Source of the DNA: Prorocentrum cordatum
Taxonomy: Eukaryota; Sar; Dinophyceae; Prorocentrales; Prorocentraceae
Direction of reading: 5' to 3'
Length of the DNA: 64,000 bases
Assembly (NCBI GenBank): GCA_963575745.1
Contig: CAUYUJ010014760.1
Location: forward strand, 16,001-80,000
Shown here: positions 1 through 9,800 of the stretch, in pieces
Layout of the letters: each line of letters begins with the position of its first letter
Numbering within the stretch: the first letter of the stretch is position 1
Program-made: the position numbers and the translations under genes
The notes under the pieces: model-generated
What the model saw: only the letters and a program-made list of their open reading frames with translations
Database searches by the model: none
Told to the model about the DNA's origin: nothing

Positions 1-102
1 CCCCCCCCCTAAAAACATGATCGACCCACGAACCCGGAAAGGAATGTAGAACTGTAACACATGGCAGCGTTTTCAAAGACACCTGATTGGGTGACGGGCA
101 AA

Positions 103-862
103 TGCAATACTGAAGGTATCGATCTTGATGTACCCTGCCGAGGGCTGTGCTGTGCTGCGCCGTGCTGAATTGCGATGTGCCATGGCGCGACTGTGCTCTA
201 TAGCCTCGTGGATCGAGTCCTCCTTTGCATCCGAGTCCTGACCGAACTGATCTGGATCTTAAGCTCGAGCTGCCTGAACACATAGTAGCTGCCCCAGAGC
301 ATGGACAGGGGAACATGCCAGGAGGACGCGCCGCGAAACGTCCCAAGGGATGCGCCAGGCGACGTGCCAGGGGACGCGCCATGGGGTCGCACCGCGGGAC
401 GTGCCAAGGGGACGCGCTACGGAACGTGCCAATGGATGCGCCACAGTTTGTGCCAGGGGACGCGCGACGCGACGTGCCAGGGGGACTCGCCAAAGGACGC
501 CCCACGGAACGTGCCAAGGAACGTGCCAAATTGCAATGCTGAGTGCATCGACCTTGATGTACCGTGCCGAAATCAGTGCTGTGCTGGGCCGTGCTGAATT
601 CCGATGTGCCATGGCGCGATTGTGCTCTATAGCCTCGTGGATCGAGTCCTCCTTTGCATCCGAGTCCTGACCGAACTGATCTGGATCTTAAGCTCGAGCT
701 GCCTGAACACATAGTAGCTGCCCCAGAGCTAATGGACAGGGGAACATGCCAGGAGGACGCGACGCAGAACGTCTCAAGGGACGCGCCAAGCGACGTGCCA
801 AGGGACGTGCCATGGGGACGCATCGCGGGACCTGCCAAGGGGACGCGCTACGGAACGTGCTG
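103..862. repeat. 429-bp tandem duplication built on a GGACGYGCCA-type minisatellite
   Basis: Bases 103-531 are repeated from 532 to about 862 at an offset of 429 (for example the block beginning gccccagagc at 291 and at 720). The 3' half of each copy is a degenerate 10-12 bp minisatellite of the form ggacgtgcca/ggacgcgcc, open in several frames on both strands. Those reading frames are composition artefacts. The second copy loses similarity near 862, where another repeat family begins. Confidence 0.8.
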
Positions 863-1390
863 GGGACAAGCGTTTCGCTCGAGACATCCTGTCAAAATCA
901 TCTGAATTCCTACGCGCGGGACGCTGCACGCGCGAGACATCCTCGGAATTCCTGCGAGCGGGACGTGAAAACAAGCATTTCGCCTGAGACATCCTTTGAA
1001 TTCTGGCCCCCCCACGAGGCCACCGCTCGAGACATCCTCCAATTTTGCAAAACCAGCGTTTCGCTCGAGACATCCTCAACAAATTATGAAAAACAAGCGT
1101 TTCGCTCGAGACATCCTGTCAAAATCCCAAGAAATCCAAATACCCGCGCGCGGGACGCGGCACGCGCGAGACATCCTTGGAATTCCTGCGCGAGGGGCGC
1201 TTTGCCGTGTCGCGGTCGGCTCTGCAAAACCAGCGTCGTGTCGCTCGAGACATCCTCAACAAATTCTGAAACCAAGCGTTTCGCTCGATCGAGACATCCC
1301 CAACTCTGCAAAACCAGCGTCTCGCTCGAGACATCCTCAACAAATTCTGAAAAACAAGCGTTTCGCTCGAGACATCCTCAAATTTTAATT
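863..1390. repeat. Short tandem/interspersed array around 'ctcgagacatcct'
   Basis: About eleven copies of a core gagacatcc(t) lie 35-80 bp apart (near 881, 932, 982, 1027, 1065, 1106, 1168, 1246, 1290, 1327 and 1368). They are usually preceded by gtttcgctc and followed by caacaaattctgaaa or ggaattcctgcg. The sequences between the cores also resemble one another, so this is a degraded tandem satellite and not repeats with unique spacers. Confidence 0.75.
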
Positions 1391-1842
1391 CGCCGGCCCT
1401 CTTCCCACTTGTTATTTATCGCAAAAGAAATTCGCCGGCCCTCTTCCCGTCAAACCCGGGGGGGAAACCATCTAAAAGAGAACCCTGGGCTCAAGCCCTT
1501 TTCCGGGAAAAAAACACCCTCGCTGCTGCTTCTGCTGCCCTTCTAGCTGTTATCTACATGCCTCCCGGCATATCCCGCCGCCGTGCCTGGGTAGTGGGTG
1601 CGCGGGTTATTGGATGCGGCCGTTTCGTTTTGGGACTTTTGGGAGCCTCTTTTGGGTCCTCGTTTTGAAGAGACAGCGCCAGTCGGGCTGGCTGGTTCGG
1701 CCTCGTTTAACGTTTGGCTGGTTCGGCCACAGGGTTCGCATGCCTCCCCGACCCCCATTTCGGCAACCAGCAGGAGAGGGGGGTCAGCCGAAGCAGCTGA
1801 GGGTGGATGGGTCAGCCGAAGCAGGTAACAGACGAAGGGGGA
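1391..1842. other. Spacer with no supported gene
   Basis: A duplicated attcgccggccctcttccc lies near 1388 and 1430. The rest is GC-rich spacer with a few overlapping frames that show no domain. I see nothing functional here. Confidence 0.5.
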
Positions 1843-1960
1843 GCAGATCCAGCCGCGGCGACGAGGGCGTCAGGAAAGGCCGAACCAGCCGAAGAGGACC
1901 AGGAAAAAACGAAAAGCGTCAGAACCCCCTCCCCCCTCCTCCTCCCCCCTCCTCCCTCCT
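1843..1960. repeat. 118-bp direct repeat, copy 1
   Basis: The block starting gcagatccagccgcggcg runs through a purine stretch (accaggaaaaaacgaaaagc) into the pyrimidine tract. It recurs, as far as I can read without change, at 2215-2332, an offset of 372. Confidence 0.85.
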
Positions 1961-2214
1961 CCTCCCTCCTCCTTCCTCTCCTCCTCCTCTTCCCTCCCCC
2001 TCCTCCCCCTCCTCTCCCTCATTCCTCCTCCTCTTCCTCCTCGCCGAGCTCCTCCTCATCCTCCTCCTCCTCCCCCCCCCCCGGGCGCGCGGGGCGGCGC
2101 CTCGGCGAGGTGGTCGACGCGACGGTCTCGACGAGACCGTCGTCGTCGTCCCCGCCTGCCGGCCCAGGGCGTGCTCAGGGCGAAGAGGAGGGGGGGGAAG
2201 TCCTAGGAGGGGAG

Positions 2215-2332
2215 GCAGATCCAGCCGCGGCGACGAGGGCGTCAGGAAAGGCCGAACCAGCCGAAGAGGACCAGGAAAAAACGAAAAGCGTCAGAACCCC
2301 CTCCCCCCTCCTCCTCCCCCCTCCTCCCTCGT
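2215..2332. repeat. 118-bp direct repeat, copy 2
   Basis: Second copy of the block at 1843-1960. Both copies lead straight into ctcctcc-rich tracts, so the duplicated unit probably includes a pyrimidine tract (about 372 bp in total). Confidence 0.85.
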
Positions 2333-2439
2333 CCTCACTCCTCCTCCCTCCTCCTCCCTCCTCCCTCCTCCTCCTCTTCCCTCCCCCTCCTCCTCCTCCT
2401 CCCCTGCACTCCATGCAGCTCATCACAACTGCAGCCCCT

Positions 2440-2480
2440 GACGCCAACATGTTCTACTGCGTTAAGAACATGTTGGCGTC
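2440..2480. repeat. Perfect 16-bp inverted repeat (hairpin), 9-nt loop
   Basis: The arm gacgccaacatgttct (2440-2455) is exactly complementary to agaacatgttggcgtc (2465-2480), with loop actgcgtta. It is followed by cttggcttg/cttgcc short repeats and the pyrimidine tract that precedes element 1. Its role is unknown. Confidence 0.85.
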
Positions 2481-2805
2481 ACTTGGCTTGGCTTGCCACT
2501 TGGCTTGCCTTACGTAAAAAAACATTGCTGGCGGCAACTTATCCTCCTCCTCCTCCTCATCCTACTCCTTCTCCTCCTTCTCCTCCTCATCCTCCTCCTT
2601 CTTCTTTCTCCCCCCTCCTCCTCCTTCTCCCCCTCCTCCTGGGCCACGACGTGCGAGCGGTGCCGAAGCGTCGTGCAGGCAGGCAAGACGATACCTTCGA
2701 TACCACTAAGACCAGCCCAGATGAAGGCGTTCTGGCTCGACGGCACCGTGGCCCCCTCCTCGCACGCGGACGCGCTGCCGATCAGAGCGCACCCCGCAGG
2801 CGAGC

Positions 2806-5202
2806 ATGCTGCTCCCGCGGGAGGTGCCGGAGGGGGTCCGCCGCGCGAGCGCTCTGCGCCGCCGGCCGACCCACCTCCCCAAGGCCCGACCCCCCCCCCC
2901 CCCCGACCCCTCCGACTCGGACTCGTCGTCCTGGATCAGGGGTTGGGGCCTTTTCGGCATCAGTTGGAAGGGCATCGGCAACCGCGCCCGCTGGATCGCC
3001 GAGGGGATGGGCGGGGGCACTTTCAGGGCCGTTGGGAGCTCCAGGTCTGCCTTTTCGACTCGCGAGGCAGGAGGATGGCTGAGCTCCGACGGCGGCTGGG
3101 TGCTGTACATGGCCGACCAGATGGGTCTCTACCTGTTCGGCTCCGCGTGGCCGCTCGTCGCCGGGCTCGTGGCGATCCTCTCCGGCACCGGCGTGATCGC
3201 GCTCCTGGCCCACAGCTTGAGGGCGCTCTTTGCTCCCTGCAGCTGGGCAGCTTGGACATGCGGTCTGGTGCTGGCATGCTGCCCCTGCCCACGGCGCAAG
3301 ACGCCTGGCGAGGCCAAGCTTGACAAGCTGGTCCCGCCGGCGGCCCCGCCCCTCACCGACGTGGCATGGCATGGCCCAGCCGTGGGTGCAGACCCGACCA
3401 CCGATTGGTACCGCAAGAGCATCAAGGAGGGCAGGGGCTCCAAGCGCGGCCAGAACGACCTCCTGATCAGGGTCGACTACCGAGTCGCGCGGCTCAAGCT
3501 CAACATGAAGTCCCCGGAGCGCATCAACCGCCAAGGATTATGGGTCGAGTACGACTCCGTGAAGGGCGCGAGCGACAAGGGCTTCCGGCGCGAGCTCGAG
3601 CAGCGCGACCCGCGCTGGCTCCACCCGTGCCGCTCCGCCGGTTGCACGGGGTGCACGGGGCGCGAGAACGAGCTGCACTGCAAGGAGTGCGCCGCCCTCG
3701 ACAACGAGGCTATCGTGGACCTCGGCGACTACTCGAAGTTCACACCCTGCCGGATCTTCGTCTGGCTCTGGCGGTGGTTGGGCTTGACCTACAAGCTGCT
3801 GCTGTACGTCATCTCATGGCTTTCGTGTTGCGGGGCGTGCATCTGCCGCCGGCGACGCCGCCGTCGCAAGACTGGCGATGCGGAGCCTGGCGTGCAGGGG
3901 TCCGTGGCGAGGCTGCTCGACCAGGAGTCCGAGGCCGAGGTGGACGTCGAGGACAACCCCTGCGAGGCGGTGAAAATGGGGCTCATGATCAAAGGCAAGA
4001 TGCGTCCACTGGCGCCTGAAGGCTGCCGCGACGCCGCTCGCGGTGAGCCGACCGTGCCGTTGGTGGAGGACGGCCGAGCCTCGGACCTCACGCCCCCCAG
4101 CGAGGGGAACGCGACGGCTTGCCTATACGCGCAACACATGCAGATCTACATGGTCTTGCGCTATGGCGAGAAGTGCTCCCAGGTAACGTGCTTCCGCGAA
4201 GCAGTGGGCATGGCCTCAGGAGTACCACTCTGCCTGCAGCACCTCGGCGGCGACGCTGCCAAGGCGATCAACGACACTCCCACAAGTGGCGGGTTCTTCG
4301 CAGGTCTGCGGCGTCGGACCAGGAGGAGCCCCGCCCCGCGGAGCCGCAGACCAGAGCGTGCTGCCGCCGCTCCAGCTCGGAGCCGCACTCCAGAGCGCTC
4401 CACCCCGGCGGTTCCCGCTCCGGAGGCACCCACCAGCCCAGGCGACCCTGTCCCCGCGCCTGCGGAACCACCGAGCGTGCGGTTTGAGGCGCCGCCGGTC
4501 CCAGAGTTCCCCAAGCCGCCCACGCCGCCGCCCATGCCGCTCGGGCAGCATATCATCGTTCGGGCGAAGGTGCGCTGGCCAGCAGGGGCGCAGTGGATGA
4601 TCTTCAGGGGACAGGCAGCCGATGCCGCAGCAGCCAGCGCGGTCGCCGAGTACCTTGACGGCGCGATGGCCCTCGAGGTGGGGGACCCGACCAGCACCGT
4701 CATCCGTTTTCTGGTGAAGCCTGACGGCGTCATCCGTGCACCTGCTCCGGGACCCTCGGGGCGACTGCCCGCAGGGTTCATCGAGGAGATGCTCCACCAC
4801 GCGCCCTTGGGTTGCGAGGAGCTCGGCAACGGCGTCCTGGCGACCAACATACCCGAGAAGGTCTGGCACAAGTTGGCTGCGTGGCACGGGCTCCCCGTGG
4901 GCGGCCGCGCCGGGCCACTCAGTGAGGCCCACTGGCTACTGCTCCGCGAGAAGGTGGCCAGCCTGGTCCGGCGGCACCCTGAAAGGGGAGTTGCGCCCTG
5001 CCTCAGCTTCGAGGCGGGAGCTACCGAGGCAGACGCCAGATTGCGTAACCACTGGCAACGGCTGGACCGTAGCAGCTCGCCCAAACCGCCAGCTGGGTCT
5101 GCCCGGCGAGGTTCACGCTCGCCATCAGCCGAGGGCGGGCGCGCAGCTAGTTCTGAGGCGCCCGCATCGGGAGAGAGCCATCAGGAGGACGACGGCGGGG
5201 AT
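2806..5202 (+). CDS. Gag-like protein, N-terminal part, with predicted membrane segments (element 1)
   Basis: Open frame from ATG 2806 with coding character to about 5200. The same frame stays open to 5955, but the tail turns Arg/Pro/Ser-rich, so I end it where the next frame takes over at a run of four G (5197-5200). Residues about 105-166 hold one or two hydrophobic segments (LYLFGSAWPLVAGLVAIL). Residues about 315-348 hold another (TYKLLLYVISWLSCCGACI), followed at once by about eight basic residues, as at a cytosolic membrane border. A Cys cluster lies at about 275-297 and a second Cys/His-containing segment at about 447-475. The remainder is Pro/Arg/Ser-rich linker. I know no Gag with this layout. 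Assignment as Gag rests on position, at the 5' end and in line with the CCCH-bearing segment. It could instead be a separate accessory protein. Confidence 0.5.
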
Positions 5203-6890
5203 ATGATGCATGCTACTTGGAGGAGAAGGCCCGAGGATCGAGCGACGCCGCGGCGGTGCAGAGTGTGGCCGCCGGCTTCGGCGAGGAGGCCCACCAGGTG
5301 CTCGCCAACCTCATCCGCTACGCCCAGCACCTCAGGCAGCAGACGTCCTGTCCTCAGGATCTCGCGCAGCTCGATGGGCACATTGGCAGCTGGGAGGCGC
5401 TGCAGCAAGTGCCTTCACGGCCTCAGACCCCCGAGGCGGCGCCGAGCAGCCTGCAGGGTCTGCTCAAGCTCCCGCCCGAGCGCCACCGCTCGCCGGGGCC
5501 GCCGGCCACCCAGGCCGATAGCGCGCCCTCGAGCGAGACGCGGCGGCCCCGCTCGCCAACAGTGCCTGCATCGGCACTTACACTTGGACTACGGGACACC
5601 GGCCCCCTGCCTGCCGCGGCTGGGCTCGCCCCAGTTGTTCGCCCGCAGGCTCCAAACGTTGGGGCCCTGTTCCGCTACGACCATCACATCAGCGACTTGG
5701 GTTTGCCCCCAGGTCTGGCTACGGCCCCAGCACGCTATGCTGCGGGAACCCCAGAGGAAGGCGGAGGAAGCGACCCGTTTGGCCTCGCGCAACCCGGAGC
5801 ACCCATGGATGCGAACACCGCGCGGATGTTGCACGCCCTGGAGGGGGTCGCTAGCGCCCGCCAAGGCGACAAGGCGGCCCAGCGCGGGACAGTGGCAGCA
5901 TTGGGAAGAGCGCGGGAGTTGGACGTCTACTTGGCACGCGGGTGCGGCCAGCTGACGATGGAGGTCTGCGACGAGGTTCTTGGGCGCGAGTTGTTCTATG
6001 CTCTGCGCCGGACCTGCGAGCAGAATAAGGCCCTGATGCTCGCGGTCGAGGCGCCCACGACGGTGTCCAATCGGATCGCGATGGCCTGCGCCTCGCTCAG
6101 CTTCGGCGGCAGCAGCTTGGACAACCTGGCTCCGTGGACTGCCTCAGCGGCGGATTTCCCGACGTGCAAGACGGTCGCGTTCGACAAGTACAGCGCGCCG
6201 CACGACACCAAGCTGGAGACCAGGCCCAGGGCGCCAGTGGTCTTTGACCCGTGGAAGCGACAGGCCCAGAACATGACCAAGTTCTTCGGGCTCGTCTTCG
6301 GACGGGAGCACGTCAAAGAACGCCTGGACTGCCTGGAGATCCTTGCGCGGGAGTGCGAGAATGACGACCGCGCCTTCCCGCCCAAGCTCGTATACGAGCT
6401 ATGGGGGGAGCTGTGGCCGACCTGGTGTGAGCGCCTTCGACAGAAGAAGAAGCGAGGCCTCCCGCGCGTGCTGCAGACGGACAACCCCCGGAAGGAGGAC
6501 CTCAAGATGGTAGCCTTCGCTCCCAAGGCGGACGGCCGCCCAGCGTTCGTCTTGCCCAACGCCTTCGACCTGGAGCCCCCCACGGGCTACTACCAGGAGG
6601 TCGTGCGCCCTCGCCAGCAACGCTACCTGCAGACAGTCCTCAACGATTCAATGCACGGGGTGCGCGGCGTCCCGGGCAAAGCAGGCGAAGTCGGAGAAGG
6701 TGGCGAACCGGTTGTTGGGCTGCATGATCAGCGAGCAGGAGCAGCGCCCAAGAGGAAGCCCAAGGCCAAGGCCCAGCCGAAGGCCACCTCAGCGCGCGCC
6801 GCCTACCCTGCTGGCAAGCGGCTGAACGCACAAGAGATCAAGCTCTCCGTCCAGCACGCGCCCTGCGACAAGCAGGGCAAGCCGCTCTGA
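5199..6890 (+). CDS. Gag-like protein, central part (element 1)
   Basis: This frame is open upstream of 5217 and joins the preceding Gag frame at the G4 run near 5200, so no separate start is needed. It has an N-terminal helical stretch, a Pro/Ser linker, then a conserved-looking globular region (about 6240-6620; segments FFGLVFGREHVKERLDCLEI and PPKLVYELWGELWPTWCERL), ending in a Lys/Ala-rich tail. It stops at TGA 6888-6890. The next codon begins the rest of a CCCH-type zinc finger in the same frame, so the stop falls inside a domain. Gag proteins of dinoflagellate YR elements commonly have a globular part followed by a zinc finger. That family match is from memory, not from a search. Confidence 0.55.
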   Translation, partial: GYDACYLEEKARGSSDAAAVQSVAAGFGEEAHQVLANLIRYAQHLRQQTSCPQDLAQLDGHIGSWEALQQVPSRPQTPEAAPSSLQGLLKLPPERHRSPGPPATQADSAPSSETRRPRSPTVPASALTLGLRDTGPLPAAAGLAPVVRPQAPNVGALFRYDHHISDLGLPPGLATAPARYAAGTPEEGGGSDPFGLAQPGAPMDANTARMLHALEGVASARQGDKAAQRGTVAALGRARELDVYLARGCGQLTMEVCDEVLGRELFYALRRTCEQNKALMLAVEAPTTVSNRIAMACASLSFGGSSLDNLAPWTASAADFPTCKTVAFDKYSAPHDTKLETRPRAPVVFDPWKRQAQNMTKFFGLVFGREHVKERLDCLEILARECENDDRAFPPKLVYELWGELWPTWCERLRQKKKRGLPRVLQTDNPRKEDLKMVAFAPKADGRPAFVLPNAFDLEPPTGYYQEVVRPRQQRYLQTVLNDSMHGVRGVPGKAGEVGEGGEPVVGLHDQRAGAAPKRKPKAKAQPKATSARAAYPAGKRLNAQEIKLSVQHAPCDKQGKPL

Positions 6891-9800
6891 TGGGACAACT
6901 CGACCTGGATCGGCTGCAAGAAGGGCGCTCAAGGGTGCTCGCATTCACACGAGCTCATCAAAGGCCTGAAGGATGTGCACTGGACCGTGCAGTGCCAGCT
7001 GCCCAGGCGAGGCGGGCTCCGCAACGCCGCCAAGATCGACCCAGCGTCGGTCAACGGGAGGATCGCGCAGCTGCGGGCCCAAGCCAAGACGGAGGCGGAC
7101 AGCAAGCGGGCGGCAGGCGCGGGGGCGACAGAGAGCCAGCCGACCAAGACGGGCTGGGCACCACCTGACGAGTACGCCGAGGTTCAGCGCACCGAGCTGG
7201 AGTCCGAGCTCCGCGAGGCTGCCCAGGGACCCGACGCCACCTGGTTGGAGGACCCGCGCGCCGACAGCCCCGCCCTGACTGGGACGAGCGTCTGCACAGA
7301 CGCGGGGGCCTTGGCCCAGCAGAAGCTGCTCGTGGCTGTCCAGGAGAGCGGAGTGCTCGACCCTGTGAGCCACGCCAGTGACTACCTACGGTCACATGTC
7401 TTGGCCCGCCTCGCCTGTGCCCGCGGGCGCGAGGAAGAACTCTCAGTCGAGCAGGTACTCCTTGAGGCAACGCGCCACGGGGGCCCTACCTTGGCTGCCG
7501 AGGCTAGCGAGCTCCTGGACCGCATCGGGGCGAAAGCCGGCAACCTGGGGGCCGATCCAGACGTCATCATCACCCCAGTGCGATGGAACGCGGAGAAATC
7601 AGTGGGCCAGGGTTCCGTCACCGTGCAGGGCCAGACTTGGCACTACCTTGACTACCAGGACCAGCTGCCCCTCGACGAGTGCATCGCGAAGCGTCTGCAG
7701 GTGCCCATCGGAGTTTCGGAAGAACGCCGATGTCTCCCACTTCATCTGGCGGCCGCCAAGCTTTGGGTGCAGCTCGAGGCACCACCTGACGCCCAGCAGG
7801 TCAAGGACCTGGCCCTCGAGATCCGCAGGGACCTCCTGGATGAGGCGACCGACGCTGCTGCGGGCCTCGCTGACGCCCCACCCTGGATATCCCCCAGGGA
7901 GGCCGAGGTCCGAATGCACATCCATGACGCGGTGCACCGCGACCATGACAAGGATTTCAGGTGCGTCGCCCTCTTCCCGTGCGAGGCGTTGGACGAAGTG
8001 GTACTCAGAGTCTGCCGAGCAGATCACTGGGGTCATTTGGATATTGACACAGTCCTTCCAGCGGGGGGGCCCAAGCAGGAGTGCCGCGTGATCATCCATC
8101 GCGGGCACATGCGTGTCCTTCACCCTCCGTCTGGCGCTGAAGGCCGACGGGTGGCCGACGAGCTGATTCGCACCTGGGCCACGAGCGGGAAGGACCTCAA
8201 TGAGCTCCCCACCATGGGCTGGGAGACATACCTCGCTTCCGAGGAAGAGGGCAGCCCGGTGGTGTCCAGCAAACCCCCACCGTGCCAACACTGCAGGGCA
8301 CTCGCAGCACAGCAGCAGCAGCGTGGGAGAGCCGCCGGCGGCGCACCCGCCGTGGTCGAGCTCCCCACCGAGGTGGCCTGCCCAGACTTCAAGGACCTGG
8401 TGCCGTTGCGCTCTCGACCCGCCTTCGCATGGGGGCTCAGGACGCGGGAGATCTTCGCCGGCGCAGGGCGCTGGACACAGGCCATGAAGAACGCGGGCAT
8501 CGCCACCAGCGAGTCCGTCGAGTACTACGGGCAGCCTCTGCTCAGCAAGGACCCCAGGCCGCAGTTCGGCATCCGCGACCCGCTAGTGCGCGAGCGCCTG
8601 TACCAGGAGTTCAGTGCGCCCCCAGGCCCGGACGAAGCCAATGTGCTACAGTTCGCTCCTCCCTGCGTAAGCCACTGCCCCTGGCAGTTGGCAGCAGGGG
8701 GGACGAGGACCTTCGAGTGCCCAGATGGGACTGGCGAGCGCCAGGTCGAGATCGATGGCAACGTGTTCGGGGAGTTCGCGCGCATGGGGGCAAAGCGGGG
8801 CCACGAGGCAGGACGAGAGTTTCTCATCGAATCCTCAGCACGGGACGGCAGGTACCCCAAGCTTTGGGATCGACCCTGCATGAGAGCTCTGGTGCACGCG
8901 ACTGGGGCCCGGGCCCTCGCCATAGACATGTGCGAGTGGGGACTCGCACCCCCGGACAAGCCACAGCATCGGTACCAGATGCGAACCTGGTGGCTGGTAT
9001 CACTCGGGCTCTATCCTTACGCTCTGATCTTGGCCAGGCGGTGCTCGGGCAAGCGCACGCACCGCACGTTGGAGGGGGGCCTGCCGTGCGACTTGACGGG
9101 CGCCCAGGTGGAAGCCCACCACCTCGACACACGCCCGCGGCTCAGCAAGGCCGAGGCAAGCGAGCTGATCAACCTCAACACCAAGCTGGGCGAGAACGGT
9201 GGGTGCCATGGCCTCGACGAGGACGGCATCACAGTCAGGCTTTCCCTGGACGACAAGCTGCTCCGCGTGAACCAGCTCATCGCGCGGGCCGCCCCGGACA
9301 ACTTCCACTGGGCGCGGGTGGATTTCCGCGCCAAGCGGCACTACTCCGCTCTGGCCGAGAACCAGTGGGCCCGCTACTTCGGAAAGACCTCCGAGGGCGA
9401 GCTCCGCTTCACCATCAGCACGCAAGCCCCGCCCAGCCTGGAGGGTGGAGGGCGCGTCCCCAGCGGCGCCCCCCAGCTCAGCGCTGCAATGAAAGGGGAG
9501 CTGGGAAGCGCCGGCTTTGGGCTGGGACTGCGGGGCATGCGGAGGACCCAGCACGCAGGGCAGTATGCACCGCGGCTGTGCGCTGCCTGGGCAGCCGCGC
9601 TGAAAGCAGCGGCTGCCGGCACCGCTCCTGAGAAGCTGGAGCGGCAGATTGCGGCGATGGACGCCGAGGCGCGGGCTTTGGAGGAGAAGCTGGAAAGCAA
9701 GGTGGCGCGGGCCGGGCGTTTTGACGCCCTGGAACAAGACCCCCCTCCTTCATCGCGCCCGTCAGCCTGTGCGGCAGAGGGCGCCGTGACCGAGGACGGG

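Larger units (their letters stand above)
1925..2640. repeat. Polypyrimidine (ctcctcc)n tracts
   Basis: Three long, nearly pure C/T stretches (about 1925-2080, 2295-2410 and 2535-2640) carry ctcctcc units on the plus strand. They lie just 5' of element 1. Translated frames give Pro/Ser/Leu or Gly/Arg/Glu homopolymer-like peptides with no protein signature. Confidence 0.8.

Noticed and set aside
863-1390. CRISPR-like array (short repeats about 40-80 bp apart)
   Set aside because: The intervening sequences resemble each other, repeats vary, and the DNA is eukaryotic. It is a degraded satellite.
1614-2517. Long Pro/Ser/Leu-rich ORFs
   Set aside because: They are translations of (ctcctcc)n tracts with no non-repetitive coding segment.
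6888-6890. Selenocysteine codon in the CCCH finger
   Set aside because: No SECIS element is evident, and several other disabling changes occur in the same element. Kept only as a finding to check.
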